Assembly (NCBI GenBank): GCA_964483105.1
Contig: CAYZZU010000023.1
Coordinates: forward strand, 1-40,211
Length of the DNA stretch: 40,211 nucleotides
Origin: CAYZZU01 sp964483105
GTDB lineage: Bacteria > CG2-30-53-67
Direction of reading: 5' to 3'
Shown: positions 8,220 through 16,282 of the stretch, in pieces
How the letters are laid out: the number at the start of each line of letters is the position of its first letter
Position numbering within the stretch: the first letter of the stretch is position 1
Notes under the pieces: generated by a model
Databases searched by the model: none
What the model was told of the DNA's origin: nothing
Seen by the model: the letters and a program-made list of their open reading frames with translations, nothing else
Position numbers and translations under genes: made by a program

Positions 8220-9777
8220 GATGAGACCCAAAACCGGTCCGTCCATGCTGATGATTCTGGATGGATGGGGGTACCGGGAGGATCCCGAATATAACGCGGT
8301 GGTTCAGGCCGAAACTCCGGTGCTGGACCGACTATGGAGGGAATTCCCTCATTGCCTGATTGAAACTTCGGGTCTCGATGTCGGCCTTCCTCCCGGCCAG
8401 ATGGGAAACTCCGAAGTCGGCCATCAAAATCTGGGAGCGGGAAGGATCGTCTATCAGGATCTGACCCGGATCGCCCGGGCGATTGAATCGGGGGATTTCT
8501 TCGAGAACCGGGTTTTGAATCAGTCTCTTCAGCTGATTGAAGGAACCGGCCGCGCGCTCCACCTGATCGGGTTATTGTCGGATGGTGGAGTCCACAGCCA
8601 CATCGAGCATCTTCTGGCTCTGATCCGGTTGGCGAAGAAAAAGGGGATTCAAAAAATCCGGGTGCACGCGATCCTGGATGGAAGGGATACTCCTCCCACC
8701 AGTGGGGTCAAATACCTTCAACGTCTTGAAGAGTTTCTGCAGCGTGAGGGTGTGGGCGGAATCGCTTCGATCATGGGACGATACTATGCCATGGATCGGG
8801 ATAATCGATGGGATCGGGTGGAACGGGCCTACCGGACGCTGGTGGAGGGGGGGGAGTCCCATCCTTCGGCCCTGGAAGCGCTGCGGTCGGCCTACCGGAG
8901 AGGGGAGACCGACGAGTTCGTTCGACCGATGAGTATCGCGCCGGATGGGATTGAACCGGCCATGGTCCGGGAAGGGGACGTTCTGATTGTTTTCAATTTC
9001 CGTGCGGATCGTGCCCGCGAGATGACCCGGGCTTTCACGCAGGAGGATTTCCCCGGTTTTCGCCGCAAGCGATTGCAGCTTGCCGCCTTTGTCTGTATGA
9101 CGGAATATGATCGAACTTTCAAGTTGCCGGTTGCCTTTCCCCCACTGGTTCTGGAAAACATCTTTCCGGAAGTGGTCAGCCGAAACGGCCTGCGCCAGTT
9201 GCGGATCGCGGAGACGGAGAAATACGCCCACGTGACGTTCTTTTTCAACGGGGGGAAGGAAAAAAAATACCCGGGGGAAGAGAGGATTCTCGTTCCTTCT
9301 CCGAGAGAGGTGAGGACATACGATCAAAAGCCGGAGATGAGCGCCCCGAAGATCACCGATGAGGTGATCCGGCAGATCGAGAAAGGATGTTTTGATCTGA
9401 TCATTCTGAATTTCGCCAATGGTGACATGGTCGGGCACACGGGAGTTTATCAGGCGGCCTTGCGGGCTGTGGAGAGCGTGGATCAATGTGTCGGCCGGAT
9501 TGTTCATGCCCTGGAGAAACGACAGGGGACTCTCCTGATCACTTCGGACCACGGGAACTGCGAAGTGATGAGAGATCCGGAAAGCGAAGAGCCCTTCACC
9601 GCGCACACTACCAATCCGGTTCCGTGCATCCTTACCCGGAAGGAGGTGCCGCTTCGTGAGCGCGGCATCCTGGCCGATATCGCACCGACCCTCCTGGATC
9701 TGATGGGCATTCCCAAACCTCCGGAGATGAGTGGAGAGAGCCTGATTCTTCCTGCCGGACTTTCCCGGGGCAGATAA
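8212..9777 (+). CDS. gpmI: 2,3-bisphosphoglycerate-independent phosphoglycerate mutase
   Basis: GpmI interconverts 3- and 2-phosphoglycerate in glycolysis using Mn ions and no cofactor. The 521-residue protein has the alkaline-phosphatase-type core: MLMILDGWGYR with the first metal Asp, GQMGNSEVGHQNLGAGR with the catalytic Ser, VHAILDGRDTPP, IMGRYYAMDRDNRW, FNFRADRAREMTRAF, and TSDHGNCEVM with AHTTNPVP near the C-terminus. The frame is open far upstream inside lapB; I chose ATG 8212, 8 bp inside lapB, because the GGACAGGA site precedes it and the length fits. ATG 8221 is the alternative. Confidence 0.95.
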   Translation: MPEMRPKTGPSMLMILDGWGYREDPEYNAVVQAETPVLDRLWREFPHCLIETSGLDVGLPPGQMGNSEVGHQNLGAGRIVYQDLTRIARAIESGDFFENRVLNQSLQLIEGTGRALHLIGLLSDGGVHSHIEHLLALIRLAKKKGIQKIRVHAILDGRDTPPTSGVKYLQRLEEFLQREGVGGIASIMGRYYAMDRDNRWDRVERAYRTLVEGGESHPSALEALRSAYRRGETDEFVRPMSIAPDGIEPAMVREGDVLIVFNFRADRAREMTRAFTQEDFPGFRRKRLQLAAFVCMTEYDRTFKLPVAFPPLVLENIFPEVVSRNGLRQLRIAETEKYAHVTFFFNGGKEKKYPGEERILVPSPREVRTYDQKPEMSAPKITDEVIRQIEKGCFDLIILNFANGDMVGHTGVYQAALRAVESVDQCVGRIVHALEKRQGTLLITSDHGNCEVMRDPESEEPFTAHTTNPVPCILTRKEVPLRERGILADIAPTLLDLMGIPKPPEMSGESLILPAGLSRGR

Positions 9778-9823
9778 ACGGCTCCGGTCCGGGATCTTTG
9801 CGTAATGGATCTTCCTGGAAGAG

Positions 9824-10600
9824 ATGCGGAACGCACGTCATTGGATGAAACCATTCCTGGACCTTGTTTTTCCGCTCCGGTGTCTGGTGTGTGGTGAGGA
9901 ACTGGGGGGAGATGTCGGGCTCCGCCTGTGCCGATCCTGTGCGCGGGGAGTTCACGAAGTCAGGGATCCGGTCTGCCCGGCCTGCGGACAGCCGCTTCCT
10001 TCACCGGAGCTGCTTGAGATTCATCCCGGTTTTCGGTGCGGCGCCTGCCGCATTGATCCGCACCGGTACGCGCGAGCCTGGGTGCTCTTTTATTTTGAGG
10101 ATTCAATGAGAGAGTTGATCCACCGGTTTAAATATCAGGGCAGAAGCCGGCTGGGGAGACGACTGATTCAGCAATGCAGGGGGCGCATCGAGAGGATTGA
10201 CGACACGTTTGATATGGTTCTGCCCGTTCCCTTGTCGCCTCTTCGACTTCGGATCCGGGGATTCAATCAGTCCACTCTGCTTGCGCGGGAGGTTGCCGGA
10301 ATACTGGATCTTCCGCTGGTCGTGGATCTTCTGGTCCGGAAGAGGGGTGGGCGGAGGCAGGTCGGACTCAGAGGCGCGGCCCGTCGCCGGAATGTTCGGG
10401 GACGTTTTGCCGCTTCCAAACCGGAAAGGATCCGGAACCGGAAGGTCCTTCTGGTGGATGATGTCGTAACCACGGGAGCTACCGCCGACGAATGTGCTCG
10501 GCTCCTCAGGCGATCCGGCGCGAAAGAGGTTTCTCTCCTGGCTTTGGCCGGAGCCTTTTCCGCTTCCCGGGAGCGGTTTAATCGAGATCGTACTTTTTGA
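9824..10600 (+). CDS. ComF/GntX-family phosphoribosyltransferase-like protein
   Basis: A 258-residue ComF-family protein: an N-terminal double zinc ribbon (Cys pairs CLVC, CRSC, CPAC and CGAC within about residues 20-75), then a type I phosphoribosyltransferase fold. The PRPP loop is VLLVDDVVTTGAT near residue 210, and IRGFNQSTLLARE is the family signature. ComF supports DNA uptake in naturally competent bacteria and GntX-type members act in other processes; the role here is unknown because no other competence gene is in the window. It is the last gene of the operon and its 3' end overlaps the convergent LysM gene by 23 bp. Confidence 0.88.
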   Translation: MRNARHWMKPFLDLVFPLRCLVCGEELGGDVGLRLCRSCARGVHEVRDPVCPACGQPLPSPELLEIHPGFRCGACRIDPHRYARAWVLFYFEDSMRELIHRFKYQGRSRLGRRLIQQCRGRIERIDDTFDMVLPVPLSPLRLRIRGFNQSTLLAREVAGILDLPLVVDLLVRKRGGRRQVGLRGAARRRNVRGRFAASKPERIRNRKVLLVDDVVTTGATADECARLLRRSGAKEVSLLALAGAFSASRERFNRDRTF

Positions 10601-11630
10601 TCGGTGGCAGCGAACGGGGGATGTACTTGATCCGATCGCCGGGCGTGATTTCATAAAATCCCTGTACGATCAGAGCCGTGGCTGTTCTTGCCATGGTCTT
10701 GAGGACCACCAGTTCGCCCATGATTTCCGGAGGAAATTCTTCGATCCCGGCCTTTCGGGCCTCTTCCCGCCTGACCTGGGAGGGCCGGTCGTTGCGGTAG
10801 ACCAGGAAACGGTCCCCCGGAGAAACCGATTCTTCGGTTCCCACGTCGATGTAAACCATATCCCGGACGGCAAGGTTTTTCTTTCCAAGCGTACTCTGGA
10901 TGATCACGCCCTGAATACTTTTGTCCTCCCTGGTTAGGTCTTCCCGACCGATCAGGGGCAGCGGATGATAAGTTCGAATGACGTCTCCCACACGGATCGG
11001 AGTGTACGTCCGGATAATTCTGGCGGTGGAGAGCTTATCGTTTACAGAGAGGACTTTCAGGATTCCCTCGACCGTTACCTGTCTTCCGATTTTTCCCCCG
11101 GTCACGGGATGGACGACTTCATCATGAACCTGTAGAACCTGAAAAAGGTCGCCTGGTTTGACGCCTTGTGACCTACCCAGATTGATGTGGACCGTATCGC
11201 GATCCGTCAGATAAGTTTTTTCCTCCCAGGAGGAGAGAATTTTGCCCTCCCCGATTTTTACCTTGTCCGGAATGATGAAACCGGATGATTCAAGAAGCCC
11301 TCTCTCCAGAAGGGGAATGCCGGCGGAGGGTGTATTCTCCTTCGGTATGGATCCCATCCGCGCTAATTCTTCCCGGCTCGGGATCCGGATTGTATCCCCG
11401 GGATAGATCCGGTGAGGGTTATTGATCTGAGGATTGTATTGCCAGACCTTGGGCCAGAAGAAGGGATTGTCCAGATAATGCCGGGTGACGTCCCAAAGGG
11501 TGTCTCCTTTGACCACGATATGACGGCTTGCGTCTGATCCTGAGGCTTGTTTTACGTGATCAGCCGGGCCGTACGCGAGAAGGAAAGTTAAGAGGGCCAT
11601 AAAAGCGGTTTTGTAAATGGAGTTTTTCAC
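10578..11630 (-). CDS. Exported LysM-domain protein
   Basis: The 350-residue product begins with a hydrophobic signal-like segment (FMALLTFLLAYGPA), then a single LysM domain at about residues 36-84 (HIVVKGDTLWDVTRHYLDNPF, NPHRIYPGDTIRIP), the W-x-YN-P form common in delta-type proteobacteria. The remaining 250 residues look like repeated small beta domains (GVKPGDLFQV, VSPGDRFLVYR) but I do not recognise a named family. It probably binds peptidoglycan. It begins with GTG at 11630, with AAGGAG at a good distance, about 90 nt after a near-perfect promoter (11727-11755). Confidence 0.85.
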   Translation of the reverse strand: MKNSIYKTAFMALLTFLLAYGPADHVKQASGSDASRHIVVKGDTLWDVTRHYLDNPFFWPKVWQYNPQINNPHRIYPGDTIRIPSREELARMGSIPKENTPSAGIPLLERGLLESSGFIIPDKVKIGEGKILSSWEEKTYLTDRDTVHINLGRSQGVKPGDLFQVLQVHDEVVHPVTGGKIGRQVTVEGILKVLSVNDKLSTARIIRTYTPIRVGDVIRTYHPLPLIGREDLTREDKSIQGVIIQSTLGKKNLAVRDMVYIDVGTEESVSPGDRFLVYRNDRPSQVRREEARKAGIEEFPPEIMGELVVLKTMARTATALIVQGFYEITPGDRIKYIPRSLPPIKKYDLD

Positions 11631-11726
11631 GGCTTCTCCTTAACATGATGCCCGGTCCGGAGCGGGAGAGTGAGGATTTTCACTTGAGGGGACTGAAACG
11701 GAATTTGAATTTCCCCCTCTCTAAAA

Positions 11727-11755
11727 ATTATAGGCGGCCTGCTTTTCTTTGTCAA
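11727..11755 (-). promoter_or_regulatory. Consensus sigma-70 promoter of the LysM gene
   Basis: Reading the minus strand: TTGACA (11750-11755), a 17-bp spacer and TATAAT (11727-11732). This is a perfect consensus match and implies strong constitutive transcription of the LysM gene with a leader of about 90 nt. No equally good promoter is seen for the divergent HDOD gene. Confidence 0.85.
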
Positions 11756-11868
11756 TTCATTAAAGAATTTTCTGTTTCTGCCGATAATCCTGTAGAACCA
11801 TTCAAAGATTCAAGATGATTTCTTCAAAAAGATCCGTTTATCCCGGATAAGGATGATGGGAGGGGGAA

Positions 11869-12741
11869 GTGCTGACAGAGGCGCAATCGTATCCACAGAC
11901 GAGAGAAAAGATGAAAATCTTGATTGAAAAGATTGACAGACTCCCAACCGTTCCGGATATTCTCTCCCGCGTTCTTGCGATTACGGACAATCCCGATTCG
12001 ACATCCAGGGATCTGATGAACGTTATTGTTCACGATCCCGCCATTTCCGCGAAGGTGATATCGATTGCGAATTCGTCTTATTATTCTTTCGCGAACCGTG
12101 TCGTGAATCTGTCACACGCCATCTCTCTGCTCGGCTTCAATGTTGTAAAAAATATTACGATCGGGCTTTCTGTCTTTTCCTGTTTTCATGATCCCTACAG
12201 TCCTCTTTCGAATAAAGTCAATGACCTTTACATCCATTCCTTCGCCGTGGGGTTTGCCGCGGACGGTCTTGCGAAGAGGACCACGGCTGTGGATTCCGAT
12301 TCCGCCTTTTTAACCGGGCTTCTCCATGACATCGGCAAGATGGTTCTGATCAAGCTTCTGGATTTGAATTACAACAATATCCTTGAAATCGCCCTGGATC
12401 AAAAAAAAGGACTCGAACGGGTGGAAAAAGAAGTATTAGGGTTTGATCATGCGGACGCCGGCGCCTGGCTGGTGAAAAAATGGGGTCTGCCGGACGTTTT
12501 CGTGACCACCGTGCAGCATCATCATGTCACCGCTCCCGAGGTGGGTGACATGAGATCTTTGATTGCTCTGTGTGACGCCCTGATTCGTCAGATGGGCTTC
12601 GGAAACGGTGGGAATCCTGAGGAACCCCGCATAGACCCGGAGAGGTTACGCGCTTTTTCCCTTTCGGAACAGGACATCTCGAATGTCCGGGAACAGATCG
12701 ACGCGGCTGCCGAAACCATTTGTGAACTGGGCCATTCCTGA
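11869..12741 (+). CDS. HDOD-domain signalling protein
   Basis: The 290-residue protein is one HDOD domain with an extended C-terminus: RLPTVPDILSRVLAITDNP, then HDPAISAKVISIANSSYY, LSHAISLLGFNVVKNI, and an HD-like GLLHDIGKMVL motif. HDOD proteins are usually non-catalytic output or scaffold modules in stress, motility and cyclic-di-GMP networks. GTG 11869 has a GGAGGGGG site; ATG 11911 (MKILIEKIDRL) is a reasonable alternative. It is 16 nt upstream of the GAF-HD-GYP gene, so the two are very likely co-expressed. Confidence 0.85.
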   Translation: MLTEAQSYPQTREKMKILIEKIDRLPTVPDILSRVLAITDNPDSTSRDLMNVIVHDPAISAKVISIANSSYYSFANRVVNLSHAISLLGFNVVKNITIGLSVFSCFHDPYSPLSNKVNDLYIHSFAVGFAADGLAKRTTAVDSDSAFLTGLLHDIGKMVLIKLLDLNYNNILEIALDQKKGLERVEKEVLGFDHADAGAWLVKKWGLPDVFVTTVQHHHVTAPEVGDMRSLIALCDALIRQMGFGNGGNPEEPRIDPERLRAFSLSEQDISNVREQIDAAAETICELGHS

Positions 12742-12757
12742 GACAGAGGCGCATGAC

Positions 12758-14800
12758 ATGGCGAAAAAGACCGTGCACATACCCTGGCATGTGAAAATAG
12801 TCAGGACCGTACAATCGGTAATCGATCAAGTCGGGAATTTGTCCGGGGTCCCTCTTGAAATCATCCACGTGCCCACGGGTGAAGGGATTCGAAACAATCA
12901 CGCCGCCTCGAAAGATTTCTCGGATTGTCCTGTTCAGACCGAGGAGGTTCGGATCGGAAGTTCTCCCATCCTGCTCGTCAGGGGGTTCCTTCTTCCCGGC
13001 ACGAAAAAAACGATCCTGGAGACAGCCCTCCGTCATGTTTGTGGCGTCGTCAGGGAGTATCTGCAGAGTCAGGCTGAAATCGAGGGATTTGCTCAGGAGA
13101 TTCTGGAGAACTACCAGGTGATCAACATGCTCTACCGGGTTTCCGATGCCCTCGGAAATATCCACGATCCCGACCGGGTGGCCTCGGTCATTCTGGATCA
13201 GGCCGTAGCCACAACCCACGCGGAGAAAGGAACGGTTCTTCTTCTGGAGGGGGGGGAACAGGCGCATCTCCGTATTGCGGCGTCCCACGGTTTTCCCACA
13301 AAGGATTTGGAATCCCTCACCATTGATCCTTCAGACGCCATCTGCAGCAAGGTATTGCAGAGCGGAGAACCGTTAATTGTCGAAGATGTCCGGAAACGTC
13401 CCGATCTGGCTCCCTGCCTGCGGGGAGGGTACAGGACCGGGTCCTTTATTTCACTGCCGCTTTACATCACCGGCGATGATGAGAAAAAACAGTTTCTCGG
13501 GGTGCTGAACCTTTCCGACAAAATGACTGCCGAGAGCTTCAAATCCAATGACCTGAAGCTGTTGAACGCCCTTTCCTCCCAGGCTTCGGTTTCTATCGCC
13601 AACGCGCAGGCACTGACGGAATTGAAGCGCTCCAAAGAGGAACTGGACAGCACTCTGCAGGAATTGATGCGTACTTACACCGATCTTGAAAAACGTTCGG
13701 TGATCATCGAGCAGATTAACAAGATCGCTTTATCCATCAATGCCACCCTGGATCTGGATAAGATTTTTGAAAAAGTCTGTCTTTACGCGAAAAACATTAC
13801 CAACGCGGAAGACGCCCTGGTTTTTTACGGATGCCGGATGTCTGAAAAAGGGGCGGTCCCCGAAACGGAAGAGCGATCGTTTGCTCCCGTGGCCGGAACA
13901 GGAACTCTGCTGCAGATCCAACGAAAAAGCAGACTCTTTTCGGAAACCCTGGATCAGGGGAAACCGGTTTTTCTGGAATCCTCGCAAGAGGGAATTCCCA
14001 CACACTTGCTGCGAAAGGATGGGCGCCGCATTCCCATCCGGAACCTTCTGGGCGTTTCCTTTTTCAACAAGGAAGATACCTTCGGTGTGATGGTCGTGGT
14101 CAACAAGATCTCGGAAGAAAAATTTACACAGGAAGATTTCGGGGTCCTGAAAACCCTTGGGAACCAGGCCGCGAATGCGGTGGAAAACGCCCGGCTTATC
14201 GCCGATCAGAAAGCCCTCTTCATGGACACGATTCAGTCACTGGCGGCCGCGGTGGACGCAAAGGACCCCTACACACACAACCATTCACGGAACGTATCTC
14301 AGTACTCGAGATTGATTGCAAGGGAGATGGGGCTGTCGGAACAGGAGATGGAGATTCTGGAACGTGCCGCGATTCTCCATGATATTGGTAAAATCGCCAT
14401 TCCCGAATCGATCTTGAATAAACCGGAGCGTCTGACCCGCGAAGAATTCGAGATTATGAAGACGCATCCTCTGTGTGGTGTCAGGATCGTGGAGAACATC
14501 AAGGAGATGCAACCGATCCTGCCGGGGATGAAATACCATCATGAACGGTATGACGGAAAAGGATACCCGGATGGACTCAAAGGAGAGGAGATCCCGCTGA
14601 TGGCCCGTATCCTGGCCGTGGCGGACACCTATGACGCCATTACATCGGATCGTCCTTACAGGAAAGGACCGGGACACGAATTCGCTGTTTTTGAAATCAG
14701 TCGTTGTTCCGGCACTCAGTTTGCGCCGGAGGTAGTCGAGGCTTTTCTGAGGTCTCCGGTCATCCAGGAACGGCTGGAAGGGTCCGTCATTAAAACCTAA
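12758..14800 (+). CDS. GAF-GAF-HD-GYP cyclic-di-GMP phosphodiesterase-type protein
   Basis: A 680-residue soluble sensor. Residues 1-115 are an unassigned, possibly degenerate GAF-like input domain; GAF 1 is about 125-285 and GAF 2 about 325-480, joined by a helical linker with coiled-coil character (SKEELDSTLQELMRTYTDLEK). The HD-GYP domain spans about 490-670, with AAVDAKDPYTHNHS, HDIGK at 541-545, the THP motif and HHERYDGKGYP, so the metal and GYP residues are present and it should be active. HD-GYP enzymes hydrolyse cyclic-di-GMP to GMP. The frame is open upstream, but ATG 12758 with GAGG ahead, just after the HDOD gene, is the sensible start. No membrane segment is visible. Confidence 0.9.
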   Translation: MAKKTVHIPWHVKIVRTVQSVIDQVGNLSGVPLEIIHVPTGEGIRNNHAASKDFSDCPVQTEEVRIGSSPILLVRGFLLPGTKKTILETALRHVCGVVREYLQSQAEIEGFAQEILENYQVINMLYRVSDALGNIHDPDRVASVILDQAVATTHAEKGTVLLLEGGEQAHLRIAASHGFPTKDLESLTIDPSDAICSKVLQSGEPLIVEDVRKRPDLAPCLRGGYRTGSFISLPLYITGDDEKKQFLGVLNLSDKMTAESFKSNDLKLLNALSSQASVSIANAQALTELKRSKEELDSTLQELMRTYTDLEKRSVIIEQINKIALSINATLDLDKIFEKVCLYAKNITNAEDALVFYGCRMSEKGAVPETEERSFAPVAGTGTLLQIQRKSRLFSETLDQGKPVFLESSQEGIPTHLLRKDGRRIPIRNLLGVSFFNKEDTFGVMVVVNKISEEKFTQEDFGVLKTLGNQAANAVENARLIADQKALFMDTIQSLAAAVDAKDPYTHNHSRNVSQYSRLIAREMGLSEQEMEILERAAILHDIGKIAIPESILNKPERLTREEFEIMKTHPLCGVRIVENIKEMQPILPGMKYHHERYDGKGYPDGLKGEEIPLMARILAVADTYDAITSDRPYRKGPGHEFAVFEISRCSGTQFAPEVVEAFLRSPVIQERLEGSVIKT

Positions 14801-14808
14801 AGAAATAT

Positions 14809-14837
14809 TTGACATTTTGCCCGTTATTTTTTATCTT
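14809..14837 (+). promoter_or_regulatory. Promoter of the stand-alone receiver gene
   Basis: TTGACA (14809-14814), a 17-bp spacer and TATCTT (14832-14837), starting 8 nt after the HD-GYP stop. The leader to ATG 14908 is about 65 nt. The receiver can therefore be expressed independently of the HD-GYP gene. Confidence 0.65.
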
Positions 14838-14907
14838 TAAAAAACCGGGTTTGGCTGTTTGTTACGAAACGGCTGAAATGAATCAAGTGGAATCGGGGAG
14901 GACGGAA

Positions 14908-15306
14908 ATGGCAAGTAGGGGCAATCTTATGGGAAGGACGGCAAAGATTATGATCGTGGATGATGAATTCTTCATCTCCAGATCTCTTTCCTTCATGCTC
15001 GAGAAGGAAGGATATGAATGTGTGGTTGCCAATGACGGAGAGGAGGCGCTGGAGCTGGTTGCGAAGGAAAAGCCGGATCTCATGTTTCTGGACATCAATA
15101 TGCCGAACAAGAATGGCTATGAAGTCTGCCGGGCGATCAAAGAGAATCCGGAGACGCGAAATATCGTGGTGATCATGTTGACGGCGAAAGGGCAGGTGGA
15201 GTTTGAGGATAAAAGCTTTGGCGCCGGCGCGGATGATTTTCTTCTCAAGCCCTACGATCCGAACCTGGTCATGACCCTGATTTCAAAGAACATTCACAAG
15301 GGATAA
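14908..15306 (+). CDS. Single-domain response regulator (CheY-like)
   Basis: A 132-residue receiver with no output domain. The acidic pair is in KIMIVDDE, the phospho-acceptor is D62 (MFLDINMP), the switch Thr is T92 (MLTAKG) and the conserved Lys is K114 (LLKPYDP). No aromatic switch residue stands out. ATG 14908 was chosen because GGGGAGGACGGA precedes it; ATG 14878 and 14929 are also in frame. No histidine kinase is in the window, so the partner is unknown; proximity to HD-GYP and HDOD genes suggests a shared circuit. Its 3' end is only 24 nt from the convergent DUF4388 gene. Confidence 0.9.
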   Translation: MASRGNLMGRTAKIMIVDDEFFISRSLSFMLEKEGYECVVANDGEEALELVAKEKPDLMFLDINMPNKNGYEVCRAIKENPETRNIVVIMLTAKGQVEFEDKSFGAGADDFLLKPYDPNLVMTLISKNIHKG

Positions 15307-15330
15307 TTTTCCCTGCGGATCCTTCAGCCA

Positions 15331-16008
15331 TCATTCGGTGTCCGTTTCCGGTCCATCCGCTTGCGCGGTTTCTTCCAGTGCGGGGAGTTCTGATTTTTCA
15401 TAGGTTCCCGGCAAGATAAATTTTTTGTTATCCACCTTAAAAACGATCCGTCCTTTCACCCGGGTTCTCCCGCAGGCTCGGGGTCCGGCTTCGGAAGATC
15501 CGGAGGGTGGAGCGGTTTTCACTTTCTCTTTTTGCCGTTCATCGATACGCGTTAGGACCTGGAAGAGAATTTGTCCGGTTTTTAACGCGAGGGGTCCTTC
15601 CACGGCGGCGGGCAGGTTGTGATCACGGAAGAGGAAGTTCCCTTCATTCCATAGAAAGAGATCGTACAGAATCTCCTTGACGTACAGGACCACGTCATCG
15701 TAGAGATCTTCATGAGAGATCAATCCCCGATCCTCCAGGATCTGGGTCAGTTTTTTCCCCGTCCGTTCATTCTCTTCCAGACAGTCGGACAGGTCCTGAT
15801 CCGTGATTCTTTTCTTTCGGATTAAAAACCGGCCCAATTTTTCTTTTTCGCGGGAAGAGGACGCGAAAAGGATCTGCCCCTTCTGGAAAAAGATCTTTTT
15901 CCATTCTCCGTTTCGAAAGAATTCCACAATTCCGGTCTTCTGGGTGGTTTCAATCCACTGCAGAAGATCCGTCGCCGGCATCGTTTTCAGGTCAGCGGAC
16001 AAGACCAT
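15331..16008 (-). CDS. DUF4388 (PATAN-type) domain protein
   Basis: The 225-residue protein opens with a DUF4388 module (LKTMPATDLLQWIETTQKTG, EFFRNGEWKKIFFQKGQILFA, LGRFLIRKKRITDQDL, about residues 5-75). A second helical segment follows (LTQILEDRGLISHEDLYD, VKEILYDLFLWNEGNFLFRD) like that in many two-component associated regulators. The C-terminal 60 residues are polar and probably disordered. DUF4388/PATAN proteins are frequent in delta-type proteobacteria and cyanobacteria, where they link receivers to gliding or exopolysaccharide control. It converges on the receiver gene, a suggestive pairing, but no function is proven. Confidence 0.82.
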   Translation of the reverse strand: MVLSADLKTMPATDLLQWIETTQKTGIVEFFRNGEWKKIFFQKGQILFASSSREKEKLGRFLIRKKRITDQDLSDCLEENERTGKKLTQILEDRGLISHEDLYDDVVLYVKEILYDLFLWNEGNFLFRDHNLPAAVEGPLALKTGQILFQVLTRIDERQKEKVKTAPPSGSSEAGPRACGRTRVKGRIVFKVDNKKFILPGTYEKSELPALEETAQADGPETDTE

Positions 16009-16130
16009 AGACGAGGACTCCTCTCAGAGAAAATAGAAAATCCCGTTGATATAGACTACAATAGGGCAGTGCGTAAAGTCAATCATCGCCCGAAAAGGTC
16101 TCTTCCATCTATCCATTCCTGTTTTGGTTG

Positions 16131-16159
16131 TTTACCCGGATGGGTCCCTGTGGTAAATT
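16131..16159 (+). promoter_or_regulatory. Possible maeB promoter
   Basis: TTTACC (16131-16136), a 17-bp spacer and TAAATT (16154-16159). The -35 is a weak match. It lies in the 274-bp divergent spacer between the DUF4388 gene and maeB, about 115 nt ahead of the maeB start. Confidence 0.35.
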
Positions 16160-16282
16160 TCAAGGAAACGGCCGGCAGGTGGGACGCGCGGTTCTCCGGG
16201 CGGCGTTTGAAACACAGAACACGGGGAGTCACGGGTAAAAGATCGGAGTTGATTGGTGAAGGAACCGGTTGAGGGGGACCCT

